Assembly (NCBI GenBank): GCA_002279765.1
Contig: NCCR01000239.1
Coordinates: 1 to 5,145, forward strand
Length of the DNA stretch: 5,145 nt
Origin: Verrucomicrobia bacterium 12-59-8
GTDB taxonomy: Bacteria > Verrucomicrobiota > Verrucomicrobiae > Verrucomicrobiales > Verrucomicrobiaceae
Direction: 5' to 3'
The position numbers and the translations under genes were made by a program. Numbering within the stretch: position 1 is the stretch's first letter; each line of letters starts with the position of its first letter. The notes below the pieces were generated by a model. The model did not search any database. It saw nothing but the letters and a program-made list of their open reading frames with translations, and was not told where the DNA came from. Positions 5,124 to 5,145 of the stretch are shown piece by piece.

Positions 5124-5145
5124 GAGAAAAGGCCCCTTAAAATCC

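Larger units (their letters stand above)
4715..5145. other. Intergenic region upstream of the DUF1501 gene
   Basis: No gene is supported here. The short frames on both strands (for example 4833-5072 plus and 4817-5011 minus) are Arg/Ser/Cys-rich and lack domain-like sequence. The stretch contains a cluster of hairpins at 4936-5020 and an AT-richer right end (about 5070-5145) with two DnaA-box-like nonamers. The DUF1501 promoter should lie here on the minus strand; TATATC and TTAAAT near 4770-4783 are AT-rich candidates for its -10, without a matching -35. Confidence 0.55.

Overview
The gene content points to a member of the PVC superphylum, most likely Verrucomicrobia (Prosthecobacter/Verrucomicrobium-like) and less likely Planctomycetes. 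A DUF1501 protein with a Tat leader, the start of a PSCyt1-type secreted protein, and an ECF sigma factor overlapping a FecR-plus-LamG membrane protein form a combination typical of these bacteria. The sequence looks moderately GC-rich. Every well-supported gene lies on the minus strand, so the window is described from high to low coordinates.

4715-5145 has no convincing gene. It holds nested hairpins (4936-5020), two DnaA-box-like nonamers (5096-5123) and the upstream region of the DUF1501 gene. 3245-4714 encodes a Tat-exported DUF1501 protein (alkaline-phosphatase/sulfatase-like fold). After about 60 bases comes a 63-residue protein of unknown function (2993-3184). Three bases further on is what looks like a decayed gene (2604-2989), readable as one 128-residue protein if a single in-frame TGA is ignored and one lost G is restored. 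It keeps two CxxC motifs.

448-2513 is the core of the window: a 176-residue ECF sigma factor whose stop codon overlaps the start codon of a 512-residue membrane protein (ATGA overlap). That protein has a short cytosolic segment, one membrane helix, a FecR domain and a C-terminal LamG domain. I infer a sigma/anti-sigma pair in which the extracytoplasmic LamG module may sense a ligand. 97-447 is intergenic and contains hairpins resembling a dispersed repeat, plus a short plus-strand lipoprotein-like reading frame. 1-96 is the first 32 codons of a secreted protein that begins like the PSCyt1/DUF1549/DUF1553 family.

DUF1549/DUF1553 and DUF1501 genes often sit side by side, and sigma/FecR/LamG genes are often found beside them in these phyla. 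Here the sigma/FecR pair lies between the DUF1501 gene and the PSCyt1-type gene, which suggests the cluster is a regulated envelope or polysaccharide-handling module. That role is inferred, not shown. I found no tRNA, rRNA, CRISPR array or transposase.
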